Part shown: piece by piece, positions 1-12,700 of the stretch
Numbering within the stretch: position 1 is the first letter of the stretch
Layout of the letters: each line of letters starts with the position of its first letter
NCBI GenBank assembly: GCA_000231825.2
Contig: JH720293.1
Coordinates: 744,001-808,000, forward strand
Direction: 5' to 3'
Length of the DNA: 64,000 bases
From: Tetrahymena elliotti 4EA
Lineage: Eukaryota > Ciliophora > Oligohymenophorea > Hymenostomatida > Tetrahymenidae
Position numbers and translations under genes: made by a program
Notes under the pieces: model-generated
Databases searched by the model: none
Seen by the model: only the letters and a program-made list of their open reading frames with translations
What the model was told of the DNA's origin: nothing

Positions 1-451
1 GAAGATCGTTAACTGAAGTATGACGCAAAACTTGCTTGTCATCAATAATGAAAGAACCTCTTAAGGCAATACCACCTTCAGTCAAAACGCCATAATCTCT
101 GGAGATATTTTTGGTTAAGTCAGAAAGTAAGCTAATTTAGAGGTCTTCACCCAAACCACCTTCTTATCTAGGTCTTTGAACATAAGCTTGGTGAGTGTAG
201 TGACTGTCTATAGAGCAACCAAGAACTTCACAGTTGGTTTAGTTGAACTTCTAAGCGTGATTGGAGAATTGAATGATTTCAGTAGGGCAGACAAAAGTGA
301 AATCTAAAGGATAGAAGAATAATAACAAATATTTGCCTTTGTAATCTTCTAAGGAAACTTGCTTGAAAGATTTGCTCTTGGGGCAGTAAGCAGCACCCTT
401 GAAATGGGGAGCAGCCTTTTGGACGAAAGCTTTAATGGAACCGCAGGTCAT
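1..451 (-). CDS. 2-Cys peroxiredoxin, 5' part (gene runs off the window start)
   Basis: Thiol peroxidase that reduces H2O2 and organic peroxides, probably with thioredoxin as donor, in the cytosol. The frame starts [12 protein letters not shown] and reads without an intron to the window edge, about 150 residues, through several in-frame TAG/TAA codons read as Gln. The peroxidatic site is clear: [12 protein letters not shown] puts the catalytic Cys at residue 55. Further on are the Prx landmarks GGLGED and LRGSFIIDD. The GGLG motif is typical of eukaryotic 2-Cys Prx that can be inactivated by over-oxidation; whether the partner YF helix is present cannot be seen because the C-terminus and resolving Cys lie outside the window. 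No targeting peptide is visible. The start is supported by an AAAATG context and an A/T-only upstream region. Family assignment is very secure. Confidence 0.95.
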
Positions 452-1481
452 TTTTTATTCTTTGAGTTAATTAAATTATACAATTAAAGATTTTTTTTTA
501 ATTTTTGTTTTTAATAAATAAAAAAAGATTTCTTTTGGCATTTAAATCAAAAAATGGAATAATAAAAGATATAAACTATAATCTAATCTTTGAAAATAAT
601 CAACCTTCATAAATTTCAAACTGCAATAATAGATCATCAAAGCTGAAAAATCTAAGAATAGGGAATCTAAAAACAGAAAAATTGAAAGTAATTATGAGAA
701 AATACTCAATTTTTTCTCAAAGAAATCTCTGAAAATTCCTTATTTTATTTTATATTTATTTTTAATCCAACAGTGTCATAATTTTTGGAAATTTAATTTT
801 GATTTCGTATCATCCACTTGATAAAATAAAATTTTAACTAGACTAATTTTTTAACAAAAATATTTATCAGTTACAACTTAAAATTACACATTTAATATTT
901 TTTATTTTTTCAGCATATTTTCTTTCAAAATCCTTTTAGTATCAAATCAAAATACTTCCATGATAAGATTTTTGTATTTTATTCTTTAAAAAATTTTTTT
1001 TAATGACAAAATTGATAAATATGTCTAAAATGAAAAATATATGGATAATTTATTATTAAAAATTTTAAAAATAATATTTTTAGTTTTGTTTAATTCATAT
1101 TTTCTATCTCATCAACTTCTTTTAATCTTCTTAAAATAAAATGTTATGTCAAGTAAATTTTTCATTCAAATGTTGATTTTTTGGAATCATAAATGATGTA
1201 AAAAGTCGAAGGCTTGTAAATAAATAATTTAACAAATATAACATATTTTTGTATAGCTTATCATATTACATGATAAATGTAAACAAATAAAATAAAATAG
1301 AATTCAAAAAAAAAGTTTATCTTTACTTCAATTAGTGAAAGTTAATTTTGCTAAAATAAAAATTTAATTTTTGTTTGAGTTATTGAAAAATTTATAATTT
1401 ATTAAGGATATTACAAAATTTAAAATATAATAATATTTTGACATAAATAAAAAATTTATTTCAAAAACATTATTAATTTAA
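452..1481. other. AT-rich intergenic spacer with the peroxiredoxin promoter
   Basis: About 1 kb of A/T-rich sequence between the peroxiredoxin start and the 3' end of the coiled-coil gene. No reading frame with coding character on either strand and no RNA gene was seen. It should hold the peroxiredoxin promoter and the 3' flank of the next gene. Confidence 0.6.
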
Positions 1482-4400
1482 TCATATTCTTTCATTATTT
1501 TAAGCTTTTAATAAAGAAGTCTAACCAGCTTACTAAGCTAAATTAGATTTTATACTTCCATAATCATCCATTTTATTTGTTCCATATTGTTTTGATGCAT
1601 AAGGACCTTAATTCTCCGGCACTATTTTACCTTCTACTATATTTCTACATCTCTCAAGAATCATTTTATTAAGCATATCGTTTTCTTCAACTATAGAATT
1701 ATCATATCTTACAAAATCTGAAGATTATACATTCATATTTTGTACTGAAGAGTATCTTTAGATAGAGGAAGATGCATACTTATTTCTTGAAGAAATTTGA
1801 TTTTATGTTGGTTATTATGGTAAAGGAGGTAAATAATGACCAGACTACCTTTTAACTGTATTTGATAAATTACTATTTTCATCCTATTCCTATTAGCCTT
1901 CATAAGGTAAATTAGTAAGACTAGAATTTTTCTATAATAAATTCTATTAGCTCACATTACTTGATAATCCTGTAGTTAGTTAGCTATTTTTAGATGAATA
2001 GCGATCAGATATATATTAATTATTCTAAACAGTTGTATTGCTACTCAATCCATATTAATTAGAAGAGAAAGACTGGAGCCTAGAAATAATTTCTGCTTTT
2101 TCTTACAACAAAGATTGCATTCTTTGGTGTTCTCTTTATAAAAATTGCATTTCTCTTTCTTTTTCACTCTTGAGATTATGGATAGTTCTTTCACTTTACT
2201 GAGCAATAGTATGTATTTATCTTTCATATTAGTTTGCAACTTATTCTTTCTCCTAATTTATTAAAGAAAAATTAAAATAAATAATTATACAAACTCAATT
2301 CAATCTTTACATTTAGTAAATCTTGGTATCTGATACGCTATCTGTCAAGTTCACGTTTATGAGCATCTAAATCTAACTTAATAGCATTATTTTCTTCTTC
2401 TAGTTATCTCATAGCAGATTTCAAATTATTAAGTGTCATATTAATTTGATAAGTATGAGCTTGTACTTCTTAATTAATTCTTTCTTCATAATTAATACAT
2501 GTTTGTTAAAATGCCTTTTCTTTTATATCTAATTAATCTATTAATTAAGCATTTAATGCTTCTAATTCCTATAATTTCACAAAGTTATCCTTTTTATTAC
2601 TTATTTCAACCTTGAGACTCTAAATTTATTCAAAATACTATTATTTCTCTTACTCTATTTAGCTATTTAATTCTTAAATATCTTTCTCAAATTAAAATTT
2701 CATTTCATCATATTCCTATCTCATATGCTCTTTTTCTTGCTAAATCTAATTAATAATTTAATCCTACTCCTAAATCTTTTAGGAATTAACATCTTACTAT
2801 TTGAGTTATTCAATCTCAAATTAGTGATTTTATTCTAATCTCTTTATTTCTAAAATCAATTATTCGTTTTCTGATTAGTAACTTTTATAAATTTTAAAAT
2901 AAAAATTAATTTCTAACAATTAATAAAAAAATAAAAATCTTACACAAGCTTGTCCTGCTCTATAGTCTAAATTAGCTAGGTGATATAATGATCTTTCTAA
3001 TCTAATTTCTCTAAAAGTAATGTTGAATTAGCTACTGCTTTTTCAAGTTCTTATATTTTCAAAAGATGAGCTTCATTAATTTAAAGATATTCTTGGTTCA
3101 TTTTCTAAGATTATTCTGTCATTTGCTAATATTTTTCAACAAGTTATTCCTATTCATATTTGTTTTCTATTATTTCAGCTTATCTTTCTTCCAATTCCTT
3201 AATCTTTATTTTTAGTAGTTTATTTTCTTCAGTTAGGTACAATCTTTCTGTTTGAGTTGACTCTAGCTCGGGTTATTAGCTATTTAATTTTCCTTCTAAT
3301 TCTTTATTAGTAGCTTCTAAAGATTTTATTTATTCTAATCTCTCTGCTAATAAAATATTAAGTTATTAAACATCAACAATTAATCTCTCACATTTTAATT
3401 CTATCTCATTAATCCTAGAGATGGCTTATTACTTATCATTTTCTAATTTATGTATGTCGTTGTTCACCATTTGAGAGACTTGTAAACTTTCATTTCTTTA
3501 ATGAGATAATTCTAACTAAAGGCTACTTTTTTCAGATTATATAATCTAAATTTCTTTTCTCAATTATTCTTCCAACAGCTTTTTATCAAGATTTGATGTC
3601 TATATAATTTTTTCTATTTTTTCTAGACTTTAGCTATGAGCTTGAGAGAGCTATTCTCTTGCAGTAGCATCATGTGAAGCTAATGTTTAAACCAATTTTC
3701 TATTTTCTTCTAAAGAGTTTTAAAGCTTATCCTCTAATTCTTTGATTCTAATTTCTTAGAGTTTAATCATTTCATCTGATGCAATCAAACTAGCCTCCTC
3801 AAATACTTTTTTGGAAATTTATTAAGTTGTAACATTTTAATTTGATACAATAATTTCTTAATTTTATAATGTCATTTTTCTTAATAAATTTTATTCCCTT
3901 TCATAGAATTATTTCTCTTGAGCAATGAATTCACTTCTACTTTGTTCAAACTCTACTTCTTAGCGCATTAATTAGTCACGAAGTTAACGAATTTCTTTGT
4001 CCCTACTTTCAACAGCTAGTTCATATTTACGTTTCTAATCATCTATATCTAAACGGTGAGTAGCTAAAGTAGATTCTCTACCCTGTTTTAAAAGCTTATT
4101 CTCTTTCATTAAATTTTCATTGTACTCTATTAGCTTTTCGTTTTCTGTAATAAGAAACAACATTTTTTATTGGATTTCTAAAAATTGCTTATGGTCATGT
4201 AGATTATTAGTATTACTTGCATCTTAAAAGAATTTCATGTATTAGTATTTATGTAAACTATTATCTGATGTTTATGTATATTAATAGTTATTAGAATTTA
4301 AGTTATTTGCATTAAGTGAGTCATCTTAAGGTAGGAAATCACCTAAATGTTATTGGATAGAGCTGAAACTACTGTTTGCATTATTTGTAGTATGATTATT

Positions 4401-5251
4401 AGAACTTTAGGCATTCTATATTTACAAGACTTATTAATTTAATGTAAAATCTATATTTTTAGAGAATTTATTTTCATTAATACTTGTAGCCGTTGCTGCT
4501 GTGTTAAAATTTTTGCTTGAATAATCTTTGCTTATAGGGCTCTAACTTATATTAGATAAGTTTGTAATGCTATTTCTCAACTTATTTTCTTTGAAGACAA
4601 TTTATTTTGATTATTAATTTTTAGTATTCTCACTTAAAATAATGTGATTAACTTAAGAAGGAATTATTTGAATAGGTACTCCAATTTAAGTGTCAATTTA
4701 TTTATTTGTTTATGGAAAGTAAATAGATTGTTTCTAATTTTTTGTTGATGTAGACTCACTTACTATGCTACTCTTCATTGAAACTATAGAATTTCTCATT
4801 GGTGAAAGCTTTAATTATAATAAAAATATATTATCTCAATTTTAATATTTAAAATTACTTTTGGTGAAAGTTAATTGACATTAATAGAATTGTTTAAACT
4901 CTTTCTGACAAATGAAGAGTTTTCAGATAAAAGCCTTTCTCCTTAAGTAGCTAATTTCTTGTCTTTAGAATAGTGATTGTTCAATCTTAAATCATTGCTA
5001 GAATAATTTTTTTATAGTTTTGCTAAGACATCAATTCCTGATTTGTCTGCATATTAAGCTGATTAAATATTTAGCTTACTTATTGAATCTATTTAAACTA
5101 CTGGTGAAGTAAACTCAGCTTGGATAGGATCTCCAAATTTCTTTTCAGCTGTTTAGTAGTTGTAATCAAAATCATTAAAATCACTTAATGAATAACCTTT
5201 GTTATTAGGCGAAGTAAAAACAACTGAGTTATTATTTATCATTGGAATCAT
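1482..5251 (-). CDS. Long coiled-coil protein, unrecognised family
   Basis: Multi-exon gene for a protein of roughly 1,100-1,200 residues with no family I can name. It opens MIPMINNNSVVFTSPNNKGY in an AAAATG context. The first ~400 residues are Ser/Asn/Gln-rich and probably disordered, with scattered SP sites. Most of the rest is charged heptad-like coiled coil, for example ENEKLIEYNENLMKENK and QLRDQLMRQEVEFEQSRSEF. The tail is again low complexity and ends KAQNNERI before TGA at 1482-1484. Introns recognised include one near 4805-4858 (after SPK, before LSPMRNS), one near 2885-2945 (GTAAGATTTTT to AG) and one near 2245-2330. TAA/TAG for Gln is very frequent. Such architecture is common in ciliate basal-body and cortical proteins, but that is only context. 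The gene boundaries are well supported; the function is unknown. Confidence 0.8.
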
Positions 5252-5851
5252 TTTCTTGATATTTACGCTTATTGATTTTCTAAAATTTGTTTAATTTTTT
5301 TATCAAATAATTTAAAATTGGAATCTTTTTTTTTCAAAGATAAAATTTATGATAATTTATTAAAAAAAAGATAGGATCATTTACGCAAAACAATTATTTC
5401 ATTTTCCTATTATAACTTTTTATCTTTTTGTTTTTTGCACAACCACTATTTTTCATATTATTTTTTTGAATTTTAAAAAGCAGATGCCTCCTTTTATTGT
5501 TTTTGAAATTGTTAAATTTTTAATCAAAATATCATTTATCATAAAAATTTAAAAATAATAGAAAATCTGCAAATAAGTTAAAGCGTTTTTATTATCAAAA
5601 AATAAAATAATTTTGAAAATTAAAAGTCATTAAAAAGACATAAAATATCAAACATTTACAGACAAAAAATTTGAAAATTTAATGAAATTTTCAGTTAATA
5701 TCAATTAATAAGACTTTTTTGCATAATTTGTAGCACCTAAAACATCTAATTATATTATTATATATAGAGATAAATATATATATCCAAATTGAAATATAAG
5801 GTCCTTCTATCTAATAGCGTATAGTAGAAATTAATTTAAACTAAATAATTT
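5252..5851. other. AT-rich intergenic spacer
   Basis: About 600 bp between the start of the coiled-coil gene and the stop of the Pop7-like gene. I see no coding frame, no structured RNA and no repeat beyond A/T runs. It should contain the coiled-coil gene's promoter. Confidence 0.55.
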
Positions 5852-6413
5852 TCAAAAGTTAAGCTCTTTTTTGAGTGTTATATGAATAGTAGATCTAATT
5901 TTAATATCCATTTGTTCTTCATCACTTGCCTCCTCATCTTAATCCTTTTTTTCCTTTGTAAAAAATGAATTAATTTAACATTAAAAACTCACATCTAATT
6001 TATACTGGTATATGATCAATAATTGTGTTAGCGCTTCCTGTTTGAATTTCAGTTGTAATATCTGAATAATATTCACTCATATGCAAAGCAATTTAAACAC
6101 ATTTTGGTATACTAGCAGTCATTCCATGTATGATAATAGTTTTAGCTCTTAATAGTTTTTTATATCATGATAAAAGATTTTTGTTAAAATGAATGAATAA
6201 ATTATACCCATCCTTAATCAGCTTATGAATTCTTTTTATATAAATACTTATGTGAGTTTCATTCTTTACATATAACTCATTTAAATTTGCCTTAGAGTGA
6301 AGTGCTTTTCTTTTTTTAAATGGTTTAAACTTCTTTTTATTTTATGAATTTTCTTAAGTTGTTTCCTTAGTAGCTAAGTTATCACTATTTTTTGTTTCTA
6401 TCTCCTACTCCAT
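5852..6413 (-). CDS. POP7: Rpp20/Pop7-like Alba-fold subunit of RNase P / RNase MRP
   Basis: Small RNA-binding protein of the Alba superfamily, expected to bind the P3 arm of RNase P and MRP RNA with Rpp25/Pop6 for pre-tRNA and pre-rRNA processing. Three exons (6413-6208, 6147-6006, 5953-5852) splice to 149 residues. The core reads ELYVKNETHISIYIKRIHKL, then KDGAKTIIIHGMTASIPKCV, then ALHMSEYY and TTEIQTGSANTIIDHIP. This matches the Rpp20 plan: a short strand, a helix, the HGxxxAIxxA-type loop and a closing strand with alternating Thr. Intron 1 (6148-6207, 60 nt) and intron 2 (5954-6005, 52 nt) are forced by in-frame TGA codons, and removing them rejoins the conserved motifs. The acidic tail DQDEEASDEEQMD is lineage-specific. 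It is divergently placed to the next gene, starts 224 bp apart. Generic Alba proteins are the main alternative. Confidence 0.75.
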
Positions 6414-6637
6414 TTAATATTTACTTATAAAAATTAATACAATACTTAACAATAACAAAAATCTTATGAACAAACAAATAAAAACTGAAAAAAATCTAAT
6501 TAAGATTTATTTTTTATCAAAAAAAAAGTATATCATAAAAACCAAACAATTATCAATTATTTTAAAGCTATTATAAATAAAAGTCAAAGTAAAATATTTA
6601 AAAAAATTATAAAGCATATCATTTGTACTATCTGTAA
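6414..6637. promoter_or_regulatory. Shared divergent promoter region
   Basis: 224 bp of almost pure A/T between the start codons of the Pop7-like gene (-) and the gene at 6638 (+). It must hold both promoters. No specific element was identified. Confidence 0.5.
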
Positions 6638-8142
6638 ATGGATTAACTTTAACCAACTAAAAACAGCGCATAATCAATATCTTTCAAAGAAGACTAGCCA
6701 AATACTTCAAGCAAGTAATTAACAGTCGATGACTAAAGCTATACAAAAAGATAAAGTAATTTTATATTATTTTATCAAATATTCAAAAATCTCCTTAAAA
6801 TAATTTTAAAATATATTTTTAAAATTCTAAAAGAAATTATTAGAGCTGTCTTGGATTCCTTTTTAAGAGGATGTGTAATAGGGAATTTGATAGATATTTT
6901 CACAGAGAAAGAAAAGGAATTGTCTGAAGAAACTTTTAAATAAATTATATCAGGAGTATTAAAATAAGCTCCTCAATTAGATGGAGTCTAAGCCAAATAT
7001 GATATTACATGGCATCATTTATTTTTTGCAGAAATTTATTCATTATTAGAGTATGATCCAATTTTAAGTGCAGATCCTTTGAACTACAGTGCCTTTTTAA
7101 AGTATATTCTAGTTATGAACAATTTAAGCAATAGTAATATAAAGTAGTAACTAAAAAATCTTATTCCTTCAAATATGATTTTACCTTAAAATGAAACCCC
7201 ATCTGGGTTAGATTAAAATATTTAATCGTTACAAATATGGATTAACAATAAAGATCAAATAAAATAAGGGTAATTTTAGTAGTTATAAAGCAAAAGTATT
7301 TGTCTCAAGTTTACAATCTCTAAGATAGTTCCTTTATTATTTATCTATTCTACTAACTCACTTAAATTACCAGTAGAAAAAGTTAGGGCATACATCAAAA
7401 ACTTTTGTTATGATGATGTAAATAAATATTTAAAAAATAATAATAAATCTTAAATATTATTTTAAACAAAAGTGAATCATTTTCAATTTTAAAATAATTT
7501 ATTTTTATTAAATAGGAATAATAATCTGCTTTGACTTTTTACTTTGTTTTTATGAACAAATTGCTAAAGTACTACCTAAAAGAGAGAAGCATTATTAAAG
7601 CAATCAATAAGATTAAGACCAAATTAAAAGGGAAGAAATCATATTTAGACAATAAAGAAAAAGAAGTTCTTCAACTTTGTGATAAAAAAATTGAATAGCT
7701 AAAAAAAATATAAAAGGAATAAAAATTTATAAATTTAAGTCAATCATCCTAGTCAGCTTTAATTGATGAATATTCTGCCAGAGTACAATCAATAAAAGAT
7801 GGTTCTTATAAATAATTTTAATAGCTTCTAGTAGACATTATTGTATTGCTAATTGCATACTGTGGTATTATTGATCATGACTAGATTATTTTTAAAATGT
7901 AAAGATTAATTTATGAATAAAGCTCAATACCAGCTCTTCTTCTCTCTTTACCTGTCTTAGCTGTAGGGTATCCTGAAAGATATTATGAAACAGAAAATGA
8001 TTTAACATATAGAATAAGTAGCTAAGATTGCCTACTAAATTATTTAAATCCAAATCCTTATTTTTCAACTTAAATTTCTAACTAAATATTTACTGAATTT
8101 GTTAATCTTTTTTGTGATAAATTTTATAGAAATTCAAAGTGA
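6638..8142 (+). CDS. Unrecognised protein, possibly a degenerate ADP-ribosylglycohydrolase fold
   Basis: Three exons (6638-6755, 6834-7471, 7516-8142) splice to 460 residues, ending YRNSK before TGA. The N-terminus is Gln/Ser-rich. Residues ~40-60 read RAVLDSFLRGCVIGNLIDIF, recalling the opening helix of ADP-ribosylglycohydrolases (A-x-LGLAxGDALG). A later ISKIVPLLFIYST segment is like the family's R-(I/V)-APL helix, and SIPALLLSLPVLAVGYPERYY sits where the last helices would be. The family's metal-binding acidic motifs (T-D-D-T near the start, G-G-D-x-D near the end) are not visible, so even if the fold is right, catalysis is unlikely. A Lys-rich stretch (KLKGKKSYLDNKEKEV) splits the two halves. 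The gene itself is sound: introns fit, and many in-frame TAA/TAG codons are used. The fold is a guess; otherwise hypothetical. Confidence 0.7.
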
Positions 8143-8296
8143 TTTTAAAAAAAAAATAAACATCATACTTAATCTAATAAATTCCTTTCAATCTAAATTT
8201 AAACATTTTTTAATATTTTAACCATAATTTAGTATTTTACAAAATATATACAATCTATCAAATAAATAAATATTGTTTTTGACCTATTAAATACTT
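8143..8296. other. Convergent 3' spacer
   Basis: 154 bp between two stop codons of convergent genes, A/T-rich. It must carry both 3' ends and polyadenylation signals. No coding frame is seen. Confidence 0.5.
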
Positions 8297-8732
8297 TCAT
8301 GATAAATTCTTCTATTTTTCATTCTGAGTTTTTAACTTTTACCTAGTATTTTAGATTTTAAAAATTTTCATTTTAGAAGTAGGAAAAAGATAATAAATAA
8401 ATACATTCTAAGGTGCTGTTATTTGCTTTTTGGTAGGAGTAATTAGTACTAACCCAATAAAAGTAAAGAAAATAGAAACTATAAAAACTATTAAAACTGT
8501 TGGAATCATATAAGCGTAATCTCTATGTGGGAAGTAACTTTATACTTTATGGTTTGCATCTATGAAAGGCTATTTATTAGTTAGATTTTAAAAATATATT
8601 TAATTTTATTTCAAGCATAAAGTATGGAGTAGAATTAATGCTTTTTACTGTTATCAATACCCATACTAAATAATAAATATAGAATGAAGCAAGAGTAGCC
8701 ATTCCAATCTTTCCTATTGCTTGAATTTACAT
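8297..8732 (-). CDS. DPM2: DPM2, regulatory subunit of dolichol-phosphate mannose synthase
   Basis: Small ER membrane protein that stabilises the catalytic DPM1 subunit and supports dolichol-phosphate-mannose supply for GPI anchors and N-glycans. Two exons (8732-8649, 8569-8297) give 118 residues. Two membrane helices are seen, ASFYIYYLVWVLITPFI (about 15-31) and TVLIVFIVSIFFTFIGLVLI. They are joined by the hallmark hydrophilic loop PFIDANHKVQSYFPHRDYAY, close to the PFID..H.....F.PR.YA loop of known DPM2. The intron (8570-8648) falls exactly within VLIT|PFID and restores the motif. Family members are about 80-90 residues. Here the frame continues ~30 residues past the second helix to the first TGA, a basic tail of unknown role or an unrecognised 3' intron. 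The start MQIQAIGKIG is the first ATG after A/T-rich leader. Assignment is secure; the C-terminal tail is less so. Confidence 0.88.
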
Positions 8733-9708
8733 TTTTTATACTAAATTTAAAAGATGTTAAGTCCAAAAATACAACAAAAATAATAATTAATCACTACTAT
8801 TTTAATAGTTTATATTGAAATCACTAACTTTTAATAATTTTTGAATTAAATATTTTGCTTTCTACTTCTTTCTCAATTAGAATTATAAAACAATAATCAG
8901 TTAATATTGTATCAATATTTTAAATACAATAGACGATTTTTAAGATAAAAAAATTGAAATAAATACATTTTACTTGTCTGTAAAAGTAAATTATTTACAT
9001 TTTTTTTAACCATAAATTATAAATTAAAAATGACTATTTTTAACATAAAATCAGTAATTATACTTTTAAGTTATTGATATTAGTTAATACTTAATCAATT
9101 TATGAATTAATGATAATTACTATTATAGTATTTTTCGAGAGAAATGAAATGTTTATTGATCAATTTTAATTTATCATAAAAGTAGGTTTAATTTGATTAA
9201 TTATTTAAATATTTTATTTATTAATTTAAAAATGATTTTCCTTATTAAAAAATTAGATTTTATTATCTTTTTTTATATTAAAATAGGGATATCAGTTGAT
9301 ACTTAACTAATTTATTAGGTTATGAGCTAATTTTTAGTTTCATAATAATGTTCATAATCATATTTTTATCCAAGTATTTTTATCTCTAAATGATTTTTTA
9401 ATGTTATTTAATAAAGAGGTTGATTAAATTTGAAGAAATAATTGTAATACATTATAAATTAGAATATAAAACTGATAGATTTATTTACAGAAAATCAGAA
9501 ATGATTATTTTATATTATAATAAGTTTATAGATATTAATTAGTACTTTATTAGTTTGTTAATTAATTAATTAGTGGATTTTATAATTTAAGTCATATTCA
9601 CATTCAAGTATTTTTCTACTTAAATAAAATATTTCCTTCTATGTTTTTATTTGCATGTATCTTAAGCTAAAAGTATGGATCTTTACCATTATTTACCTCA
9701 TTTTTCAA
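8733..9708. repeat. Intergenic spacer with a diverged ~230-bp tandem repeat
   Basis: No gene is seen. Three spaced copies of a related pattern occur near 9045-9150, 9285-9380 and 9525-9615: a GATAT(T/C)AGTTxATACTTA-like core, then A/T sequence with AATTxATTAGxTTATxA, then a (C)AAGTATTTTT-like core further on. Spacing is about 225-240 bp. Copies are very diverged, so this is a relic of tandem duplication or chance similarity in A/T-rich DNA. Confidence 0.3.
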
Positions 9709-12700
9709 TCATAGTTGCTATTTATTTTGTTAGTAAAATTAAAAATTAAATAAATTAAACTTTTAAATAATATTACATACTTTTCTTTTTACATTCCAAA
9801 ATCAGATTATTATTTTTAACCATAATTTTTCATTATTGGTGTTACTGATTTCTTAAATATTAAATTGTTATTTCCCAATTTAGAAGGAGAAAAATCATTT
9901 GAGATATTCTTCTTTTCAGCAAGAATCGAGCTACCATTCAAGCTCTTTTTATCAGAGAAATCATCAGCCATTCTAATTTCCTAGTCAGCCTCTAAATAAA
10001 GTAAATTTAAATTGAAAATATCTACATAATAAGTTAAAATAATTACGTTGAAGCATATGAAGTTGAGAAATAGCTTTTGACATTTCTTATTTTAAATCAT
10101 GAACTATATTTGTAATATTTTATGATTTATCTTGTACTTTTTATATTATTGAATCTATTATTAAAAGTTATTTGAACATTTTATTTCAAACTTGATGAAT
10201 AATCTAAGTTACCAAAGTTTTTATTAGTGTTCTAAGTTTAATTAGTATCAAAATTCAAGCTTATTTCATTTGAGTTATATTTAAATTCCTGCATGCCCTT
10301 CTTTTATTCAGGTCTTTATTAAATTAATTTTAATCAAATAAATATTTTGAAAAAAAGAGTTAAGTTATACCTGAAATTGTTCTACATCTTAAACTAATTT
10401 AATTATTATGCAATGTTTTGATTTCTATTTTATTAATAGCTTTAAGTTTAACTCTTTTTAGAGGGACTGCTTCTATTACTTGATGAACTTTCCATAATTT
10501 TTTCATCTATTTATAAATAGATAACATAAGTTTTCTTTAAATCTAAGTTAAAACTTTTTACCATTATAATTCTTCAAAGGTGACTTTTAAGATTACCTCA
10601 TTTGTACATTGTTTTAATATGTATTTGTATTTGTGTTTCTTTTTATATCATTAATTTTATTTAGGGTTTCGAGCTATATTAAAAGATAAAATTAATATTA
10701 AAGATTAGAAATATTATTTAATTACATCATCTTTAATAGAAAGTAAAGATGCATCATACATTTGATTGTTGTTACCATTTAAAGATATATTGGCCTTTTC
10801 CTTTTCAACAATGAAACTTTAAAAAAAAAATTTTTTAAAAATTATATTTTACATTTGCTAAGTTTTTTATAGCTTAGTTTTCTATATAATCATCTTTATT
10901 ACTCACCATTGCAAATGCATTTTCTAATTTAAAAAAATATTTTTCAATAAACTTAAAAAATTTATTTTATTTGGAATACTTATTGATTCAAATTTAGATT
11001 CACCTGTATTATTCATGTTGTCTTAATAAAATTATTTACCAGCTTAATATTCCATTTAGTTATTATTAGGAGGAATAAAAGATATATTTTATGAGGAATT
11101 ATCTTCTGATTCTCTTTTCTTTAAAAATCATAATTTTAAGTGACTTAAATTTAAAAAAAGTTTACATAATTATTTGTTGAAGTTTTTGAAGAAATAGATG
11201 TTTTCTTTTGAATAGCTGACACCATGTTTATCATTCTGTTTACAAATTCATCATCTGGGGTTGGAGTAGATGAATCCATATCATTTCCATTGAAATTATT
11301 ACTAAAATCGTCTAATCTATAAATTAAATAAATAATTTTATTTTTTGAATTTGATTTAAGAACTTTACTGTTTTCCATCATCATTTTTTAAATCATTAAA
11401 AAGTTTCAAGGATTAATTGTCAGGTGAATTATAAGCAAAGAACATTTCTAACTTCTTTTCAATTTCTTTTCTTTTTATTCTCTAAAGTAATTTGTTTTAG
11501 TCAAGCTTGTTAAAATTTATATTATCAGCAAATTCAGAAATAGAACCTTCATCTTCTCCAGCCTTCCAAAATTGATTAATTCTTATACTCATATTTTCAC
11601 TATGGTTGCTATTTAAACTATTAAAATTGTTATTGCTAAGGCCATTCATATTTCCTTGACCATTTTATTATTATTTTAGTTCCTTGAATATAGATAGATT
11701 CTCGAAAATAGAATTGTCATCACAGTCTATTTCTTGTTTTAGCTTATCATTGCCTGCATTACCTTCTACAAATCTTACCTTTTTATCTATTGAAGAGTTT
11801 GATATTTTTTTAAATTGTTAAGAACCAGCATTCATTTACTATCCCATACTTCCTTATAGACTTTATCTATTTTGCTAGTGGATAGGTTGTCTTGATTACT
11901 GTGATAAATTATTAATTGAGTTTGGATCTTCTATAGTTGAATTTCTGCTTAAAGAATTAGAAATTTCACTTATAGGAGTAGGAGTCCCATTCCTCATTGC
12001 AGAAATTATTTGTCTTAGCTCTTCATTTTCCTTTTTAAGTTGTATATTTTCAATCTCCAAATCATATTAAGTAGAATTTTTTTTTAATGATTTCTCCATT
12101 TCTTCTCTTAAAAACCTTTCTCTTGCATATGCCTTAGAAAGTTCTTCATATTCTTCATAGTCTATCATTCTCTTATTTTAAGCAATTTTATCTGCCCTCA
12201 AATTTCTACCATCCAAAACTGCTCTTTTAGCACGATTGGCAAACTAATTAAGATATATTGAATTATTTATGAATATTAATTACTAAAATTATTTACTTAT
12301 AAAGTTGAGAAAGTTTCTGATGAAGAACTCATAGAAGGAGATATGCAAACAATAAAAGTTATTTTTCCGTTACCAGATAGAGAATCACTTAAAACTCTGG
12401 TTAATTTAGAATTACGGAAAGGAATATGAGTACGACTTTTATCAATTAAAGCTGATATACAATGTCCTAAAGTACTAAGTGAACCATTAATACAAGTTAA
12501 TTCATCTATTCTTATTTGCTTCTCTTCTACTGAAATATCATGAGGAATTTTAAATTTTTCACTACCAGCCAAATCAACGATTCTAAGCTAAATTTAATTT
12601 TAAAAAGTATTAAATTTAATTTAAACATTAATTTTATTTACAATTGATTCAATGACAATTTCATCTTCATAAGTCTCATTTTTTATTTTTATTTTCTACT

